Of a DNA stretch of 64,000 bases, positions 33,856-42,170 are shown piece by piece; position 1 is the stretch's first letter; each line of letters opens with the position of its first letter. The DNA lies in contig JAJCYI010000243.1 in assembly GCA_029263015.1 (NCBI GenBank), forward strand, positions 1-64,000, read 5' to 3'. The notes below the pieces were generated by a model. The model searched no databases, was not told the DNA's origin, and saw only the letters and a program-made list of their open reading frames with translations. Both the position numbers and the translations under genes were made by a program. The DNA is from Saprospiraceae bacterium (GTDB lineage Bacteria > Bacteroidota > Bacteroidia > Chitinophagales > Saprospiraceae).

Positions 33856-35364
33856 TCACTCCATCTCCTCCAACAAAATAGCCAGCACCGTCTTGATTCC
33901 ATCCACATAATTTCCCACCCGGATATTCTCGTTCGGGCTGTGCTGGTTGTTGTCGGGATTTACCGTTGGAACAGAAACGGCAGGCACGCCAAGTGTCGTC
34001 ACAAATGGTGAAATGGGGATCGAACCGCCCGCCGTCCTGATCTTCACAGGTTGTTCACCAAATGCCTTGACCATCGCACGGGAAAGCCATTTCCCAGCAT
34101 CCGAATCCAGTTCGGTGCGGAAGGCCTTGTATGAAACAGAATACTCAAACTGGCAAATATCATCATGCGTAACACGCTCTCTTCCAGTTGGTTTTCTATC
34201 CAAAACAAGGTAGTCTTGATCTTCGATATGTTTTTTGATCAAGCCGATCAGCCGCTCTGGGTCGCTTTCCAGCACCAGCCGCACATCAATTTCCGCGATT
34301 GCCGAGGAGGGTATGATCGTCCTCGCTTCTTCCCGCACCCAGCCGGATTGCATGCCCCTGATATTGAGTGATGGATATTGCAGTGCTTCCTGCAAATTTG
34401 GTGCGACGCCGTCGGTATTGGCGATTCCAAGTTTCGCTTTAATAAAATTCTCATCATCAGGCACCCGGGCGAGCGTCATCTTGGTCTTTTTACCCAAAGC
34501 AATACCATCGTAAAACCCTGGAATGACCACCCTGCCCTCTTTGTCTTTCATGCTCGACAAGAGCTGTGCAAGTTTGAGGGCGGGATTCGGGCAGTAGTTG
34601 CCATAGTGACCACTGTGTTGTGGAAAGGTGGGGCCAAAGACTGTCAGGGTGACATCGGCAATACCCCTCGCCCCGAATGTCAAAGTAGGCTGGTTGCTCA
34701 CATGTCGGGGGCCATCAAAGATCACAAAAACATCAGCAGTCAACTCGTCTTTGTATTTTTTGACTGCTCCTGGCAAATGTGGTGAGCCAAGTTCTTCCTC
34801 AAAATCCATGATGACTTTCAGGTGGAAATCTGTTTCCTTGTCCATTTCATGCAACGCATCAATAGCAGATAGGTACATCATGCATGGCCCTTTGGCGTCA
34901 GAAGTCGAACGGGCGAAGATGCGCCAATCGGGGTCAAGTTCCCCTTCCAGATTATCCCATGGAATGTCCACCCAGCCTTCTCCTTCTTGCGGCATTTTCA
35001 AAACAGGCTTGAACGGGTCTTCCTGAAACCAATGCGCTGGATCCACAGGCTGGCCATCAAATTGCAGGTAGGCCAGCATGGTCTTGGCATTCGGATTTGT
35101 AACTTTCCTATCTGCTAAAAGCAATGGGACAGTTTCTGTTTCAAGTCTTTTGGTGATGAAGCCTCTTTTGGCAAATGCCGCCTCCGCCCACACGATATTT
35201 TTCTCAATATCATCTGGGAAATGAGCATCGTTGGGAATGGATAATAACTCATGTAGTTCTGTGAAAGAAGCATGTGCTTGTTGGAGCGCTATTTTATCCA
35301 AATCAGTTTGAGCAGAAAGAAATGAGGAAAAGATGAGGAAAAGGATGAGTAGGATGTTTTTCAT
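33856..35364 (-). CDS. Exported M20-family metallopeptidase
   Basis: A 502-aa M20/M25/M40 dipeptidase-like protein with signal peptide (MKNILLILFLIFSSFLSAQ). Seen: LAYLQFDGQPVDPAHW at the usual first metal site, SDAKGPCMMYL (bridging Asp), VIMDFEEELGSPHL (catalytic and metal Glu), the lid/dimer domain (GARGIADVTLTVFG), and near the end NPDNNQHSPNENI (last metal His). The first metal ligand, normally His in the (G/S)HxDxxP motif, is Gln in LQFDGQP; a Bacteroidota subfamily shares this, so activity with one altered metal site is possible. Periplasmic peptide turnover is the likely role. Start chosen by signal peptide; an upstream in-frame extension lies in an inverted repeat. Confidence 0.87.
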   Translation of the reverse strand: MKNILLILFLIFSSFLSAQTDLDKIALQQAHASFTELHELLSIPNDAHFPDDIEKNIVWAEAAFAKRGFITKRLETETVPLLLADRKVTNPNAKTMLAYLQFDGQPVDPAHWFQEDPFKPVLKMPQEGEGWVDIPWDNLEGELDPDWRIFARSTSDAKGPCMMYLSAIDALHEMDKETDFHLKVIMDFEEELGSPHLPGAVKKYKDELTADVFVIFDGPRHVSNQPTLTFGARGIADVTLTVFGPTFPQHSGHYGNYCPNPALKLAQLLSSMKDKEGRVVIPGFYDGIALGKKTKMTLARVPDDENFIKAKLGIANTDGVAPNLQEALQYPSLNIRGMQSGWVREEARTIIPSSAIAEIDVRLVLESDPERLIGLIKKHIEDQDYLVLDRKPTGRERVTHDDICQFEYSVSYKAFRTELDSDAGKWLSRAMVKAFGEQPVKIRTAGGSIPISPFVTTLGVPAVSVPTVNPDNNQHSPNENIRVGNYVDGIKTVLAILLEEME

Positions 35365-35382
35365 TTTAATTTTGCTTTGAAT

Positions 35383-35465
35383 TTGTGAACCACAGAGAAC
35401 ACAGGGGAGCACAGAGAAGCACTAATCAAAAAACACTCTGTGCTCCCCTGTGTTCTCTGTGGTTC
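35383..35465. repeat. Inverted repeat between divergent genes
   Basis: AACCACAGAGAACACAGGGG then AGCACAGAGAA at the left is answered by the inverse (CTCTGTGCTCCCCTGTGTTC) ending at 35465. It lies between the divergent M20 and OB-fold genes, so it sits in both 5' regions. Confidence 0.65.
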
Positions 35466-35519
35466 TCTATATTCTCTGTGTTCCCCAGTGGTAGTAAATA
35501 TCTAAAAATAATTTTCCCA

Positions 35520-35930
35520 ATGAAAAAACTTCTGCCGCTTTTGGCTTTTTTCGCAATAATAATCATTGTCTATTTCCTTTTCCTCTCCAAAAAAGAACAG
35601 GCTGGGATGCACAGCGCCCCACCTGACCTGACCATTTCCGCTCCTGAACTCTACGCCGCTTTCCGCCAAGATGAATCGGCAGCCAACGAAATGTTCATCA
35701 ATAAAACAGTTATTGTCCAGGGAGAAATCATGGAAATGAATAAAGGTACAGGAGGTATGCCCCGCTTAAAATTATACAGCAAGGGCACTTCTTTTGGTGT
35801 GCAATGCACCCTCGATGCTCAAAGCAAGCACCCAAGATTAGAATTCCACCCTGGCGAAGTAGTTTCCCTAAAATGCATCTGCATGGACTACTATAATGAC
35901 GTGGAACTAACGAACTGCGTGGAGGAGTGA
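35520..35930 (+). CDS. Membrane-anchored OB-fold protein (tRNA_anti-like)
   Basis: A 136-aa protein with one N-terminal membrane segment (LLPLLAFFAIIIIVYFLFLS) and a periplasmic domain resembling the tRNA_anti-like OB-fold family (PF12869): SAPELYAAFRQDESAANEMF, INKTVIVQGEIMEMNKGTG, VQCTLDA, HPGEVVSLKCICMDYYNDVE. The KTVIVQGEI strand and the GxVVxLKG-like strand are typical. Ligand unknown. Start ATG follows the inverted repeat at 35383-35465. Confidence 0.78.
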   Translation: MKKLLPLLAFFAIIIIVYFLFLSKKEQAGMHSAPPDLTISAPELYAAFRQDESAANEMFINKTVIVQGEIMEMNKGTGGMPRLKLYSKGTSFGVQCTLDAQSKHPRLEFHPGEVVSLKCICMDYYNDVELTNCVEE

Positions 35931-35938
35931 AAGGCTCA

Positions 35939-35992
35939 TTGCTTCATTGTTTCACGGTTCCACTGTTTTAGAACCATGAAACAATGAAGCAA
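35939..35992. terminator. Bidirectional terminator-like hairpin
   Basis: TTGCTTCATTGTTTCACGGT at 35939 is answered by the inverse ending at 35992. It lies between convergent gene ends (35930 and 36007), so it can end transcription from both sides. Confidence 0.55.
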
Positions 35993-36006
35993 TGAAACCA
36001 TCGAAC

Positions 36007-37386
36007 TTACTCAAACAATGCTTTATACAACTCCTCAATCTTCCCCACCGTTTTCAGTTCTATTTTATAGCGTTTCGAGTCGAAGCCTTTGGTATTGTAT
36101 TTTGAAAAATATATTTGTTTAAAACCCAGTCTATCAGCTTCTTGTATGCGTTGTTCAATTCGATTGACCGCCCTGATCTCCCCACTTAGGCCGACTTCTC
36201 CCGCAAAACAGACTTCGCTCGGAACGGCAACGTCCTGCAATGAAGAAATCAATGCTGCCACCACGCCAAGGTCAAGTGCTGGATCATCCACACGGATACC
36301 TCCTGCGAGGTTGAGGAACACGTCGTTTTGAGCGAAAGGAAAACCTCCCCGCTTTTCCAACACGGCCAGCAGCATGCTCAACCGACGCAGATCAAAACCA
36401 GTGGCGGTCCGTTGTGGTGTGCCAAAAACAGCAGTGCTGACCAATGCCTGCGTCTCAATAAGCATGGGCCTCAATCCTTCCATAACTGCACCGACCGTGC
36501 TGCCACTCAAGTCTTCGTCTGTTTGCGAAAGCAGGAGTTCGGAAGGATTGGATACTTCCCGCAGACCATCGGCCTGCATTTCATAAATGCCAAGTTCATC
36601 GGTAGAACCAAAGCGATTTTTTAACGTCCTCAGGATACGGTAGGTGTAGTTGCGGTCTCCCTCGAATTGCAGCACTGTATCCACGATGTGCTCCAGCAGT
36701 TTCGGCCCGGCGATGGATCCATCTTTGGTGATGTGGCCAATCAAGAATACGGGGATGTTGGTCTCTTTTGCAAACCGTTGCAGATCTCCAGCGCATTCCC
36801 GGACCTGCGATACGCTGCCTGGGGTTGAGTCGATATGTGGCGATGACAGGGTTTGTATGGAATCGATGACCAAAAGGTCGGGAACAAGGTTTTGGGCGTG
36901 GTTGAGAATTTTAGCGGTATTCGTTTCGGTCAACAAAAAACAGTTGGATTTCAAACTACCCAACCTGTCGGCCCGCATTTTGATTTGCTCCTCACTTTCC
37001 TCGCCGCTGACATAGAGGATTTTGGCATTCACTTTTAGCGCAAGCTGGAGCAGCAGGGTGGACTTGCCGATGCCAGGCTGTCCGCCAATCAGAACCAACG
37101 AGCCACTTACTATTCCTCCACCTAACACTCTATTTAGCTCTTTATCAGGCGTTGTCAATCGGTGGGTTGTCCCAGTTTTCACCTCAGGCAATGCGATGGG
37201 TTTGGACTCTCTCCCTGTGCCTCCATTCCCTTTCCAGCTTCGGCTCCGCTGCTCAGGCTTGGTTTCTTTTACTATTACTTCCTCTTGGATCGTGTTCCAT
37301 TCTCCACAACCATTGCATTTTCCCATCCACTTTGGATAGGTGGAACCACAACTGGTACAAATGAAAATTTTTTTGACTTTTGACAA
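36007..37386 (-). CDS. radA: DNA repair protein RadA
   Basis: A 459-aa RecA-like branch-migration helicase. Seen: N-terminal zinc finger CTSCGSTYPKWMGKCNGCGE (four Cys), Walker A GGQPGIGKSTL (about residue 100), Walker B DLLVIDSIQTL, the RadA-specific LKNRFGSTDELG, and the C-terminal Lon-protease-like domain (DPALDLGVVAALISSLQDVA, VGLSGEIRAVNRIEQRI). Length is normal. The start codon is TTG: no ATG is available before the zinc finger. Single gene, convergent with the OB-fold gene. Confidence 0.96.
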   Translation of the reverse strand: MSKVKKIFICTSCGSTYPKWMGKCNGCGEWNTIQEEVIVKETKPEQRSRSWKGNGGTGRESKPIALPEVKTGTTHRLTTPDKELNRVLGGGIVSGSLVLIGGQPGIGKSTLLLQLALKVNAKILYVSGEESEEQIKMRADRLGSLKSNCFLLTETNTAKILNHAQNLVPDLLVIDSIQTLSSPHIDSTPGSVSQVRECAGDLQRFAKETNIPVFLIGHITKDGSIAGPKLLEHIVDTVLQFEGDRNYTYRILRTLKNRFGSTDELGIYEMQADGLREVSNPSELLLSQTDEDLSGSTVGAVMEGLRPMLIETQALVSTAVFGTPQRTATGFDLRRLSMLLAVLEKRGGFPFAQNDVFLNLAGGIRVDDPALDLGVVAALISSLQDVAVPSEVCFAGEVGLSGEIRAVNRIEQRIQEADRLGFKQIYFSKYNTKGFDSKRYKIELKTVGKIEELYKALFE

Positions 37387-37408
37387 AGCTTCTGTTTTTG
37401 GTCAGGGC

Positions 37409-37443
37409 AATTTAAGGTGTAACTTGAAGTTACACCTTAAATT
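37409..37443. repeat. Short palindrome upstream of radA
   Basis: AATTTAAGGTGTAACTT-G-AAGTTACACCTTAAATT, nearly perfect, about 25 bp upstream of the radA start. Could be an operator or an attenuating hairpin in the radA leader. Confidence 0.5.
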
Positions 37444-38009
37444 TCAACGGATTTTAAATACCACACAATTTTCCTAAGAAGTTGAATGATTAAATTCGGG
37501 TTCTCCTAATTCAGCGTGTTTTATTTCCCGTTCAGCATAGTTTCCCTACTCAAGTTATACTATTTACCTTCTAAAATATATCTTCCCTCCGTATTTGAGT
37601 GTTGAAATGCTCGCTCTATTTTATTAATGATAAAGAACAAAATAACCTATAATTCTTTAGGGGTTATTTTTGAAGAAATATAAAAATTGTTTTCATTTGG
37701 TTTTTTGGGGTTATACAGGGTGCGACATCGTTGTTACCCTGTTTTTTTTGTCCTCAAATGATGCATAATTAAATGGCTATCAGTGATTTGCAAATAAATA
37801 AATTTTGCAGATTTATTTATTGCAATAGTGTGGCTTAAGCTATCCTGTCAAGTCTAAAAGCCATAATTGGAAATATTAAATAGGACGGTGAAAAGAAGGA
37901 TCAAAACCAATCTTGAAAGCCGCTCTCCTAAAAAATATGTAGATTGTTTTCATTTGGTTTTTTGGGTTACGCAGGGTGCAACATTGTTGTCACCCTGTCC
38001 TTTTTCCTT
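37444..38009. other. Gene-free region with a duplicated 60-bp hairpin segment
   Basis: Two direct copies of about 60 bp, at 37685-37748 and 37943-38005, begin ATTGTTTTCATTTGGTTTTT and continue through (A)CAGGGT...(T/C)ACCCTGT to a T-rich run. Each has terminator-like form on the plus strand. The second abuts the 3' end of the lipoprotein gene. Nothing else recognised; a small RNA is conceivable. Confidence 0.5.
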
Positions 38010-38528
38010 CTATGACCCATTGGCTTTCTGCTCAAACTGCTTGATAATCTCCTCTTCTGACTTTCCCAGGTTTTCCAATAAAAATACAGTATCATCGGCA
38101 AAATCATTCTCAGGGTATTTTTGCAAAAAAGCTTCATAAACAGCTTTTGCATCATCCAGTTTGTTCAACTTATCATCCAAGGTGTACCCTTTCATGAACA
38201 TGGCGGTTGCAGCTTTTGGATGGTCTGGATATTCTGCTAATATCTTCTCATAATAGCCAAGTGATTTGGTGTGCTGGTTGATGAGACTGGCCATTTCTCC
38301 AGCCCGCAGCAGGTAATCCACTTTCATTTTCTCATCTACTTGCGCAAGGGCTGCAAAATCTTCGTACTTTGCCAGCAAAGAAGGAATCTTCGATTGTGCG
38401 TTGCCGGGGTCTTCACCAATTTCTGTTTCAAGTGCGGCAATCTCCACAATCAATTTAGAACTTGGATCTTCATTTTTACAGGAAAAAACCAAAAGGCAGG
38501 ACAACAGCAAAAAGGGTAAATTTTTCAT
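38010..38528 (-). CDS. TPR lipoprotein
   Basis: A 172-aa lipoprotein: MKNLPFLLLSCLLVFSCKNE has a lipobox with Cys17. The rest is helical with TPR-like units (YLLRAGEMASLINQHTKSLG, YYEKILAEYPDHPKAATAMF, KLDDAKAVYEAFLQKYPEND), similar to YfgM/BamD-like scaffold proteins, though too short for BamD. Outer-membrane or periplasmic location is inferred from the lipobox. Single gene. Confidence 0.8.
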   Translation of the reverse strand: MKNLPFLLLSCLLVFSCKNEDPSSKLIVEIAALETEIGEDPGNAQSKIPSLLAKYEDFAALAQVDEKMKVDYLLRAGEMASLINQHTKSLGYYEKILAEYPDHPKAATAMFMKGYTLDDKLNKLDDAKAVYEAFLQKYPENDFADDTVFLLENLGKSEEEIIKQFEQKANGS

Positions 38529-38822
38529 GATAACGGTGTTTGTCAGAAACGATAAGAGAAATTAGCGGCTAAGTTAGGACTTTTGACAATAGAGGTTAGA
38601 CAATAGATTTCAGATAATTTAGCATAAAAATATTTTTGTGAATCATTGGTAATCAGACCTTATTAATTTTTGGCCAACCAGTTTAAAATCCGATATTTTC
38701 CGACATTAACCTATTGTAAATCAAATATTTAGGTTTTTCAGTTATCAGTTTTGCACCAGAATGCCCATTGATTTCTAATATCTAAAATCCAGTTAATTCA
38801 ATTGTTCCTTTAAAAACCATCC

Positions 38823-39446
38823 ATGCTTTTACAAATTCATAGCGAAGACCCAGAGCCAAGAAAAATCCAACAAGTCACAAATATTCTTGAGAAGGGTGGG
38901 GTCATCATATATCCTACCGATACGGTTTATGGGCTGGGGTGTGATATTTTCAATAAAAGAGCCGTTGAAAAAATATGTAAGATCAGGAAAATTGACCCGA
39001 AGAAAGCCATGCTCACCTTCATTTGTAAAGACATTGGACAGATCGCTGAATATTCCTATCAATTGGACAATCAGCTGTTCAAACTATTGAAAAGAAACCT
39101 GCCCGGGCCTTTTACCTTTATTTTGAAATCGAGCAACGCCGTTCCAAAAATCCTGAAAAACAATAAACGAACAATCGGAGTCAGGATTCCCGATAATAAG
39201 ATCGTAAATAAAATACTAGCGTCACTGGGCAGGCCGATGCTTTCGATTTCTTTGAAAGATACCGAAGATCAAGACGAGGAGCATTCCTATTTTACGGAAG
39301 CTTGGGAAATTGAAGAAAAGTATGGAAAAATCGTTGACCTAATAATTGGCAACAATACAGGTGGCAATACTCCGTCCACACTTATTGACTGCTCAAATGA
39401 GCCTCATACAATTATCCGGCAAGGGGCAGGAGAAGTAAATTGGTGA
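38823..39446 (+). CDS. Threonylcarbamoyl-AMP synthase (Sua5/YciO/YrdC family)
   Basis: A 207-aa YrdC-domain protein. VIIYPTDTVYGLGCDIF, VEKICKIRKIDPKKAMLTFI, LPGPFTFIL, TIGVRIPDN and STLIDCS match the fold that makes threonylcarbamoyl-AMP for the t6A modification of tRNA. The basic KxR...K line (KICKIRKIDPKKA) corresponds to the ATP-binding loop. It is short and lacks the Sua5 C-terminal domain. The TFICKDI and SLKDT variants resemble the YciO branch, so YciO rather than TsaC is possible. Confidence 0.82.
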   Translation: MLLQIHSEDPEPRKIQQVTNILEKGGVIIYPTDTVYGLGCDIFNKRAVEKICKIRKIDPKKAMLTFICKDIGQIAEYSYQLDNQLFKLLKRNLPGPFTFILKSSNAVPKILKNNKRTIGVRIPDNKIVNKILASLGRPMLSISLKDTEDQDEEHSYFTEAWEIEEKYGKIVDLIIGNNTGGNTPSTLIDCSNEPHTIIRQGAGEVNW

Positions 39447-39497
39447 TATTCGGAACCAATCGGTCATCAATGAGCATTCATCAATTCCCACCCTACC

Positions 39498-40172
39498 CTA
39501 TTTTACCAATTGTTCAGAATTTTGCTTTAGGTTATCCAGGTAATACCTGACAAGGCCAGCCGTGTTTTTCACCCGCAGTTTTTGCACGAGATTACGGCGA
39601 TGCGTTTCGACCGTTCGCGGACTAATAAATAATTGGGAAGCTATTTCTTTGTTTGTCATTTCTGCCGCTATGTATTGTAAAATCTCCAGTTCCCGGCCTG
39701 TTATCTCCAATTGTTTTGCTTTTTGCTTCAGTGAAAATACAGGTTCAGCTTTTCCCAGAAGGGCAAACAATGTTACTGAAATTTCTTTTGAAAAATAACT
39801 GCCCCCGTTGGCGATGGTCCTGATTGCAAGTACCAGTTCTTCCACAGAAGCTTTTTTCAAGACAAATCCTTTTGCGCCTGAGCGGATCATATCCAAGATC
39901 AAAGATTCATCATCATTTGATGTAAAGGCCAGGATTTTTACTCCAGTAATTTCATTGTTTATTTTTGCGATAGCAGTTATACCAGGAGTTCCAGTAAAAT
40001 GGATGTCCATCAGGATCACATCGGGTTCCAATTCCTTGGCCAAGTGAACGGCTTGGTCGCCATCACTTGCTTGGCCGACAATCTCGAACCCAGTTTCTTT
40101 TTCCAGCAAGTTGATAATCCCTGCCCGAAAAATCTGATGGTCGTCCGCAATTAATACACGGAGTTTGTTCAT
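39498..40172 (-). CDS. NarL/FixJ-family response regulator
   Basis: A 224-aa two-domain regulator. Receiver domain 1-120 with acidic pocket IADDHQIFR and phosphorylation site D56 (DVILMDIHFTG), signalling Thr in ILAFTSND and Lys in GFVLKKAS. The C-terminal LuxR-type HTH spans ~155-215 (LEITGRELEILQYIAAEMTN, KEIASQLFISPRTVETHRRN). No partner histidine kinase of the HisKA_3 type is adjacent, so it is an orphan here. Confidence 0.93.
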   Translation of the reverse strand: MNKLRVLIADDHQIFRAGIINLLEKETGFEIVGQASDGDQAVHLAKELEPDVILMDIHFTGTPGITAIAKINNEITGVKILAFTSNDDESLILDMIRSGAKGFVLKKASVEELVLAIRTIANGGSYFSKEISVTLFALLGKAEPVFSLKQKAKQLEITGRELEILQYIAAEMTNKEIASQLFISPRTVETHRRNLVQKLRVKNTAGLVRYYLDNLKQNSEQLVK

Positions 40173-40481
40173 AATTTTGGGTATTCGTGTTTACCTATTT
40201 GTAGTGCGAATCTGGGGATTCACATCACATTGGCTGTTCGCATATTGACAAACGCAACTTGGTTCAAAAAAGCAAACGCAACCTAATTGTTGGTTACAAA
40301 AAAAGTGTGGTCTAAATGTGAGCAAGATGAGTATTCAACCAGTCAGAGAATTGACATATTTGCCAACTATAATTCTTGAACAATGCTGAGGGGGGAAAGG
40401 AAATCAAAAATATCCTAATAAATAGGGTCAGTTGACTTCCTCGTGATGCCAAAGTTATCATTTATACCTTATTATTTCAAA

Positions 40482-40806
40482 TAAGGGAGCAGGAAATAAA
40501 TAAGATACCCGCTAAAGCGCCGTAATTTTTGAATAGGAAGAATTTTAAAAACCGTACATAGCCAAGCTAAGTAGTCGAGGTTAAATCATTTCCGCTTTTA
40601 TCGGCTGCTTTTTCCGAATAGCTGCGTTAAAAATTTTGAACGTAGCTTGGCTATGCTAAAAATTTTTGCCTTGCTCTTCAAAAAATTCAACTCGCTAAAA
40701 ACTGGAAACTATTTAAACTCGACTACTAACGTAAGGATTTTTAAAGTTTTTCCTATTTAAAAAGAACAAGTTTGAGTGGGTAGGTTATTTTTTTCCTACT
40801 CCCTAA
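40482..40806. repeat. MITE-like element (copy 4) carrying a second element
   Basis: Ends TAAGGGAGCAGGAAATAAAT (left) and ATTTTTTTCCTACTCCCTA (right) are inverted repeats like those of copy 3. Removing the inner element 40568-40728 joins CACATAG-like sequence (GTACATAGCCAAGC) to ACGTAAGGATTTTTAAAG, which matches the uninterrupted middle of copy 2 (CACATAGTGGTTCTACGTAAGG). The outer element is therefore about 165 bp and was a target for a later insertion. The right end lies about 40 bp upstream of aroE. Confidence 0.75.
40568..40728. repeat. MITE-like element nested in copy 4 (copy 5)
   Basis: TAAGTAGTCGAGGTTAAAT at the left faces ATTTAAACTCGACTACTA at the right. The centre GTAGCTTGGCTATGCTAAAAA matches copy 1 at positions 75-98. 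It begins and ends with TA, as expected from insertion at a TA dinucleotide of the outer element. 161 bp. Confidence 0.78.
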
Positions 40807-40844
40807 CCAAGGAAAATACCTGGATGGCTTTACATTTACAGTTC

Positions 40845-41621
40845 ATGGAATCAAGCAAAAACAAACCAGTAAATCAGCGAGTATTGGGGTTGATTGGCTA
40901 CCCACTTTCGCATTCCTTTTCGAAAAAATATTTCACGGACAAATTTGAACTGGAACAAATCCCCAACCACCGCTATGAGTTGTTTCCTTTAAAATCAATT
41001 GAGGAATTACCCGAATTACTCCTATCCAACCCCAACATTTTTGGCCTAAATGTCACCATCCCTTATAAACAAACCGTTATCCCTTTTTTGGATGAAATAG
41101 AAGAGAATGCAGCAGCCATCGGAGCTGTGAATGTTATAAAAATAAATGAAGGCAAGTTGAAAGGTTTTAACTCAGATGTATTTGGCTTTGAAAAATCACT
41201 GCTTGCCTTTCTCAAAACCAAACCAGGTCATTCTACTGACATTCAGGCACTTATACTCGGAACTGGTGGTGCTTCAAAAGCAGTGAGCTTTGTATTGGAT
41301 AAGTTGGGAATACCATTCAAATTTGTATCAAGAAAGAAAAAGGAAGCCACTTTTGGATATTCTGAAATAGATCAAAAGATCATGGAAGAATACCGCTTGA
41401 TTATCAATTGCACACCTTTAGGTACGTTCCCAGACGTGGAAGCTTGTCCTGTACTTCCCTATCAATATGCATCCAAAAGCCATTTCTTTTACGACCTCGT
41501 TTACAACCCAGCCGAGACTTTGTTCCTGAAAAAAGGAAAGACCCAAGGTGCCCTAACTTGCAATGGCCTAGCCATGCTACATTTGCAGGCAGAAAGAGCC
41601 TGGGAGATTTGGAATGAATAA
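40845..41621 (+). CDS. aroE: Shikimate dehydrogenase
   Basis: A 258-aa NADP-dependent enzyme reducing 3-dehydroshikimate to shikimate in aromatic amino-acid synthesis. Substrate site: IGYPLSHSFSKKYF (two Ser), NVTIPYKQ (catalytic Lys), GAVNVIK and GFNSDVFGF (Asn, Asp). NADP Rossmann part: LILGTGGASKAVSFVL, INCTPLGTFPD, FFYDLVYNPAETLFL, and the final NGLAMLHLQAERAWEIW with the conserved Gln. Starts at 40824 (after an AAGGA) or inside the MITE are also open; MESSKNK fits the family best. Followed after 52 bp by rpiB. Confidence 0.95.
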   Translation: MESSKNKPVNQRVLGLIGYPLSHSFSKKYFTDKFELEQIPNHRYELFPLKSIEELPELLLSNPNIFGLNVTIPYKQTVIPFLDEIEENAAAIGAVNVIKINEGKLKGFNSDVFGFEKSLLAFLKTKPGHSTDIQALILGTGGASKAVSFVLDKLGIPFKFVSRKKKEATFGYSEIDQKIMEEYRLIINCTPLGTFPDVEACPVLPYQYASKSHFFYDLVYNPAETLFLKKGKTQGALTCNGLAMLHLQAERAWEIWNE

Positions 41622-41673
41622 TAATTATGAGCTATTGGCCATTGGCTATTAGCTCAAAGCCAAAAGCATAACC

Positions 41674-42123
41674 ATGTCTATCAAAACAATCGCCATCGGC
41701 TGCGACCATGCCGGGTTTCCTTACAAAAACAGCATTATCCGTCTATTGAATAAAAGGGGGTTTGAAGTAACCGATTATGGTACCGATTCACCTGATTCCG
41801 TTGATTATGCTGACTTTGTACACCCTGTTGCCAACGATGTTGAATCAGGGAAAGCCGGCCTTGGCTTTGTGCTATGCGGTAGCGGAAATGGCGTGGCCAT
41901 GACTGCCAATAAGCACCAAGGCATCCGTGCAGCCCTTTGCTGGAAAACAGAATTGGCCGCACTCGCCCGGCAGCACAACGACGCCAACGTGCTAGCCATC
42001 CCCGTGCGTTTTGTCAGCAAGCGAATGGCTTTGGCCATGGTTCGTTCTTTTTTGGACAGTGAATTTGAAGGTGGCCGGCATGCCAGGCGGGTCGGGAAAA
42101 TTTCTTCGAGCAATCATTCCTAA
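41674..42123 (+). CDS. rpiB: Ribose-5-phosphate isomerase B
   Basis: A 149-aa RpiB/LacA enzyme interconverting ribose-5-phosphate and ribulose-5-phosphate. AIGCDHAGFPYK, DYGTDSPDSVDYADFVHPVA, VLCGSGNGVAMTANK (catalytic Cys and anion-binding loop), RAALCW, RQHNDANVL and the terminal GGRHARRVGKI are all present. The last residues, SSSNHS, are not part of the family: they are encoded by a 25-bp inverted repeat whose other arm encodes the end of the convergent histidine kinase. Confidence 0.95.
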   Translation: MSIKTIAIGCDHAGFPYKNSIIRLLNKRGFEVTDYGTDSPDSVDYADFVHPVANDVESGKAGLGFVLCGSGNGVAMTANKHQGIRAALCWKTELAALARQHNDANVLAIPVRFVSKRMALAMVRSFLDSEFEGGRHARRVGKISSSNHS

Positions 42124-42170
42124 AGGGTGGGAATTTATTTCCCTTCTTTAGGAATGATTGCTCGAAGAAA
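42101..42170. terminator. Perfect 25-bp inverted repeat shared by two convergent gene ends
   Basis: TTTCTTCGAGCAATCATTCC then TAAAG at 42101-42125 is exactly inverted at 42146-42170. Each arm contains the last codons and TAA stop of one gene, so both proteins end in SSNHS. The 20-bp loop carries a second small dyad (GGGTGGGAATT). It is a clear bidirectional terminator candidate. Confidence 0.75.

Noticed and set aside
37444-38009. tRNA or other structured RNA gene
   Set aside because: No cloverleaf; the visible dyads are short terminator-like hairpins.
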